Assembly (NCBI GenBank): GCA_964427535.1
Contig: CAYRVF010000175.1
Coordinates: 1 to 7,943 of the forward strand
Origin: CAYRVF01 sp964427535
Lineage (GTDB): Bacteria > Chloroflexota > Ktedonobacteria > Ktedonobacterales > JADMIN01
DNA: 7,943 nucleotides
Direction of reading: 5' to 3'
Part shown: one piece after another, positions 5,300 through 7,943 of the stretch
Layout: the number at the start of each line of letters is the position of its first letter
Position numbering within the stretch: position 1 is the stretch's first letter
Made by a program: the position numbers and the translations under genes
Notes under the pieces: model-generated
Seen by the model: only the letters and a program-made list of their open reading frames with translations
What the model was told of the DNA's origin: nothing
The model's database searches: none

Positions 5300-7131
5300 C
5301 CATGCCTTTCTGGCGGCTCGTCCTGCATGACGTCGGGAGCCGCAGGGAGCGGCGTACGCGCCAGTGCTTCCAGCACATGCAGGCGTCCCGCCCGCCCGAG
5401 CGGTCCCAATTCAGCGAGGTCTTTGTAGAACGCCGGCTCGGCTGTGGCAGGCGGGCGCGACAATGGCGGCACGACAGAGAAGGAAACCTGCCGTTCGGTC
5501 AGCATGCGTGCGAGGTGCCCCAGACCCTCGCGGCCCGCACCGTCGGCATCCTGCATGAGCAGCAAGGGCAAGTCGCCCGCGCGGACCCGCAGGTCAAGAA
5601 GTTCCTGCAGTTGTAAGCGACTCGGATAGGTCGAGAGGAGTGCGACCGGGAGGACCGGGAGGTTCCAGCCGAAGGCGATGACATAGTCGAGTGCCCCCTC
5701 AAGCACCAGAATGCCCCGCAATTGCCGATTGCCGTCAGGATCACGAGGACCCTCTAAGGTATCCGGTGTGCCCGCTGCCATGCGTTTCAACGCGGCTCCG
5801 TAGCCTAACAGGCCCTTTTCGCCGTTGCTGCAGACGAGGTAATACTTGACGTGGGACAGCGGCGTCTGGGCGCCAGGGAGCGCCCGGCCGATCAATTGGG
5901 TCGTATGGCCTTCACGAAGCTCCGGTACGATGAGGCGCCGCGCGAGTGTGCCCCGCCCAAGGCGATTGAGCAGGCCCGTCTCGCGCGCCACCCGCTCTAG
6001 GTGCGCGTCATCGCCGAGGTACTCCAGGAGGGCGGCGTCATGAAGGTAGCCAAGCCGGCAGCGTCTGGCGAGCGCCAGTGAGATTCCGCGTTCTCCCAGG
6101 TACGCCAGCGCACTCGGCGCGTGGGCGAGTCCCTGCATCGCCAACGCCGTCGTAACGGACAACAGCGTCAGGCGCAGTGCTGCGTTTGAGGCCTCGTCCC
6201 GTTCGGGCGCCGGCGCGATCTCGTCAGCCTTACCCTCATAGTCAGTCGAAGTATCGTAACCGTGCGATCGCGGCAATGAGTGCAGCGACCGATCCCGGTC
6301 TATCTGTTGTGGGTCTGGTTGACCTGCCGACACATCCACTTGGTCGCCGCGTTCCCTCAGCTGCTTGACACCCCCTGGCTCGGCGGAAGCTGCCGGCGTC
6401 CTCGACGTGGTCAGCGAACGAGGCAGGAACGCGAGTACCGTCGGTATGGATGCGGGAGGAGACGAGGGCGCTGGCGATGAAGGCGCCGCCGCATGTGCCG
6501 GTCGCGGGACGGGGATGCCGTGCGAAGTCGCGCCGTCGTCGCTATCCCGTTCGTGCCTTTGGGGTTCGCCCAGCAGTCGGAGCGCCTCATTGAACCGGAC
6601 ATGTTCGAAGAGGCATACGAAGGTGATGACGTCGCCGGCGGCGTGGCAGCCAAAGCAGCAGAAGCTCTGCGTATCGGCGTAGACGGTGAAGCTTCCGTGC
6701 TGCTCGGTGTGGAAGGGGCAGAGGCCCACAAAGCGCCGTCCACCGGCGACAGCAGTAAGCTCGACGCCGTACCGGGAGACGACGTCCTCGATGCGACAGG
6801 TCTGCTTCACGTGGGCTGCCCGCGCGGCGACATCCTCGCGTTTAGATTGCTCGTTCGGGACGGGGCGCTGAGTACTCCGTCCCCGGCTCGTCGGGCGACC
6901 TACGAGCTGCGCACTCATTGGAGCAGCGACGGGAAGGAAGGGTTCCTCCGGTGAGGGATTGTGAGCTGCCGTGGCTGGTGACGAGGTTGGCGACGCTGGA
7001 GCCGCGACTTCTGGCATCGGCTGCTCATTCGGCGGGTGCGCCCGATTCCGGTCGCGTTGGTCGTCGTCTTGGCCCGGAGGCAGATGATGCCGTGGGTGGA
7101 GTGGTTGCGGTTGCGAAGGTGGAATCGTCAT
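5296..7131 (-). CDS. DnaG-like primase with CHC2 zinc finger and Toprim core
   Basis: A 611-residue protein that would make RNA primers for DNA synthesis. Residues 1-100 are Pro/Ala-rich and look disordered. Residues 105-190 form a CHC2 zinc-binding domain: C138-x2-H141, then C159-x2-C162 in the CFGC motif, followed by GDVITFV as in DnaG. About 140 further disordered residues (190-330) separate it from the catalytic core, which starts near YLGERGI (344-350). The core has the RLIVPE segment (399-404) and a GRALPG...KYY stretch (415-431). The Toprim motifs are LEGALDY (E478) and QDADGAG (D528, D530), matching the metal-binding Glu and DxD of DnaG. The protein ends about 70 residues after Toprim, so the C-terminal helicase-binding domain of chromosomal DnaG (near 580-600 residues in all) is absent; similar total length comes from linkers. 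It is therefore probably element-encoded, not the host primase. It overlaps both neighbours by about four bases. Confidence 0.93.
   Translation of the reverse strand: MTIPPSQPQPLHPRHHLPPGQDDDQRDRNRAHPPNEQPMPEVAAPASPTSSPATAAHNPSPEEPFLPVAAPMSAQLVGRPTSRGRSTQRPVPNEQSKREDVAARAAHVKQTCRIEDVVSRYGVELTAVAGGRRFVGLCPFHTEQHGSFTVYADTQSFCCFGCHAAGDVITFVCLFEHVRFNEALRLLGEPQRHERDSDDGATSHGIPVPRPAHAAAPSSPAPSSPPASIPTVLAFLPRSLTTSRTPAASAEPGGVKQLRERGDQVDVSAGQPDPQQIDRDRSLHSLPRSHGYDTSTDYEGKADEIAPAPERDEASNAALRLTLLSVTTALAMQGLAHAPSALAYLGERGISLALARRCRLGYLHDAALLEYLGDDAHLERVARETGLLNRLGRGTLARRLIVPELREGHTTQLIGRALPGAQTPLSHVKYYLVCSNGEKGLLGYGAALKRMAAGTPDTLEGPRDPDGNRQLRGILVLEGALDYVIAFGWNLPVLPVALLSTYPSRLQLQELLDLRVRAGDLPLLLMQDADGAGREGLGHLARMLTERQVSFSVVPPLSRPPATAEPAFYKDLAELGPLGRAGRLHVLEALARTPLPAAPDVMQDEPPERHG
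5305..5310 (-). promoter_or_regulatory. Ribosome-binding site of the coupling-ATPase gene
   Basis: GAAAGG on the minus strand, inside the last codons of the primase gene. It is 5 bases before the TTG at 5299 and 11 bases before the in-frame ATG at 5293. Spacing does not decide clearly between the two starts. Confidence 0.4.
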
Positions 7132-7943
7132 CGTTCTTCCCCTTCCAGGCCCGCAATTGCGGGCTGTGTTGCGGCAACACTCCCGACGGTTGCCACCTCG
7201 CGCACTCGCTGTCCATTTACGCCGTCATGCTCACCGGGCTCGCTCACGCGATCTACTTGCGGAAGAGGTGCCCCGGCGGGTGTCTCATCTCCGGCAGCGA
7301 TCCCTGCTTGTACGGCAGGTTGCCGGGTTTTGTGCGTCGGGTGGCTAGTCGTGCCTTCGAGACCCTCGCGCGTCTGCGCTGATCGCGAGCGCCTTCGAGA
7401 CGGCTCCGTTGCGCGCTGTCCCTTGGTTCTCAGTGCCCGCGCACCGTCCGATGCGCCGTCTGGCGTCGTTCCTGAACGCAGTGTGGACTGGCGTGCCGCC
7501 AGTTCGCGTGGATCGGTCGTCGCCAGCTCGTGCTCGAAAGGACTGGCGCCGATCTGAAGTGCCACATGGCCGCCGCGCGCGAACAGCAATCCTTCTCCTT
7601 TGTGGCAGCCCAGCAGATACTGCCGCTCGCCGGCCGAAAGCCGGAAGGCTTTCGTGACCGCCTCGATGGTCGAGCTATCCTGCTTCATCAGCAGTTGCAC
7701 GCTGGAGTTCGCCAGCACCGTGCGCCCGTGTTCGCTGGAGAGGAAGTCTTCGGCATCCTGCGTGATGGTCACTAGCCCGAGGTAGTATTTGCGCGCGCGT
7801 CGCGCCAGTCCCGCCAGGAAGCGCCCGCCCTCCTGGTACTGCATGAGGGTCCAGGCTTCGTCGATCACGAGCAGGCGCGGCCGGCGCTCGCGGCGGACGC
7901 GGGTCCAGACGAAGTCGGCGATCAGAAAGAGCCCCAGCGGGCG
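7128..7943 (-). CDS. VirB4-family conjugation ATPase, C-terminal part (5' end beyond window)
   Basis: The frame is open to the right edge, so only the last 271 residues are present; the true start lies outside. The Walker B segment LLVIDEAWTLM (partial residues 24-34, acidic pair D28-E29) is followed by the ITQD segment (60-63), the ANSSVQLLMKQD stretch (78-89) and a GEGLLFARGG segment (116-125). This order is characteristic of the VirB4/TraC C-terminal P-loop domain, the cytoplasmic hexameric ATPase that drives assembly and transport in type IV secretion. Walker A must lie upstream. After about residue 149 the protein changes into some 120 residues rich in Arg, Ser, Thr, Gly and Pro with no recognisable fold, an unusually long tail for the family. 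The stop overlaps the primase start by four bases (ATGA), implying translational coupling. Family assignment is firm; the role in a particular element is inferred. Confidence 0.93.
   Translation of the reverse strand, partial: RPLGLFLIADFVWTRVRRERRPRLLVIDEAWTLMQYQEGGRFLAGLARRARKYYLGLVTITQDAEDFLSSEHGRTVLANSSVQLLMKQDSSTIEAVTKAFRLSAGERQYLLGCHKGEGLLFARGGHVALQIGASPFEHELATTDPRELAARQSTLRSGTTPDGASDGARALRTKGQRATEPSRRRSRSAQTREGLEGTTSHPTHKTRQPAVQAGIAAGDETPAGAPLPQVDRVSEPGEHDGVNGQRVREVATVGSVAATQPAIAGLEGEER
7134..7146 (-). promoter_or_regulatory. Ribosome-binding site of the primase gene
   Basis: Read on the minus strand this is a purine run GGAAGGGGAAGAA. Its AAGGGG core lies 7 bases before the ATG at 7131, inside the end of the VirB4 gene. 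It supports this ATG as the start despite the overlap with the upstream stop codon. Confidence 0.6.

Noticed and set aside
6493..7382. Plus-strand ORFs of about 153 residues over the primase and VirB4 genes
   Set aside because: They are antisense to the zinc-finger region and the VirB4 tail, with no recognisable motifs.
1..7943. HerA-plus-nuclease or primase-containing defence system
   Set aside because: The ATPase resembles HerA and the left-edge protein may have a nuclease-like fold, but the adjacent VirB4 and the membrane-anchored coupling architecture fit conjugation better.
1..7943. CRISPR array, RNA genes, insertion sequences, rho-independent terminators
   Set aside because: No regularly spaced repeats, transposase motifs, tRNA-like pattern or hairpin followed by a T-run was seen on either strand.

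Overview
The window is a high-GC stretch (roughly 60-65% G+C by eye) read almost entirely on the minus strand. From right to left it carries: the C-terminal part of a VirB4-type conjugation ATPase (cut by the right edge), a DnaG-like primase of 611 residues, a 1309-residue membrane-anchored coupling-type (VirD4/TraG/HerA-like) ATPase, a possible 36-residue small protein, and a long winged-helix protein resembling plasmid replication-relaxation proteins (cut by the left edge). No stretch of 300 bases lacks a gene. I saw no RNA gene, CRISPR array, insertion sequence or convincing terminator.

The layout is one tight operon. The VirB4 stop and the primase start share an ATGA. The primase stop and the coupling-ATPase start share a TTGA, with an in-frame ATG two codons further on. 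At the end of the coupling-ATPase gene the next start also overlaps the stop, either as the small ORF (ATG at 1380) or as GTG at 1373. The left-most gene is easy to miss: its frame is open from 1373 to base 1 without a stop, so it only shows when the minus strand is translated to the window edge.

Together the genes look like the core of a conjugative plasmid or an integrative and conjugative element. VirB4 would power assembly of the type IV secretion channel, and the coupling ATPase would feed DNA to it. The primase would prime complementary-strand synthesis on transferred or replicating DNA. The winged-helix protein would act in replication, relaxation or control. Relaxase, channel subunits, integrase and partition genes are not in this window.

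The host cannot be fixed from the sequence. High GC, an N-terminal domain and motor of a kind I associate with Chloroflexota and high-GC Gram-positive elements, and a replication-relaxation-like protein make Chloroflexota (Ktedonobacteria or Thermomicrobia-like) or Actinomycetota my best guesses, with low confidence. The points most worth a second look are the unlisted left-edge gene, the small ORF with a good ribosome-binding site that moves that gene's start, the primase placed between the two secretion ATPases, and the unusual inserted and tail regions of the coupling ATPase.
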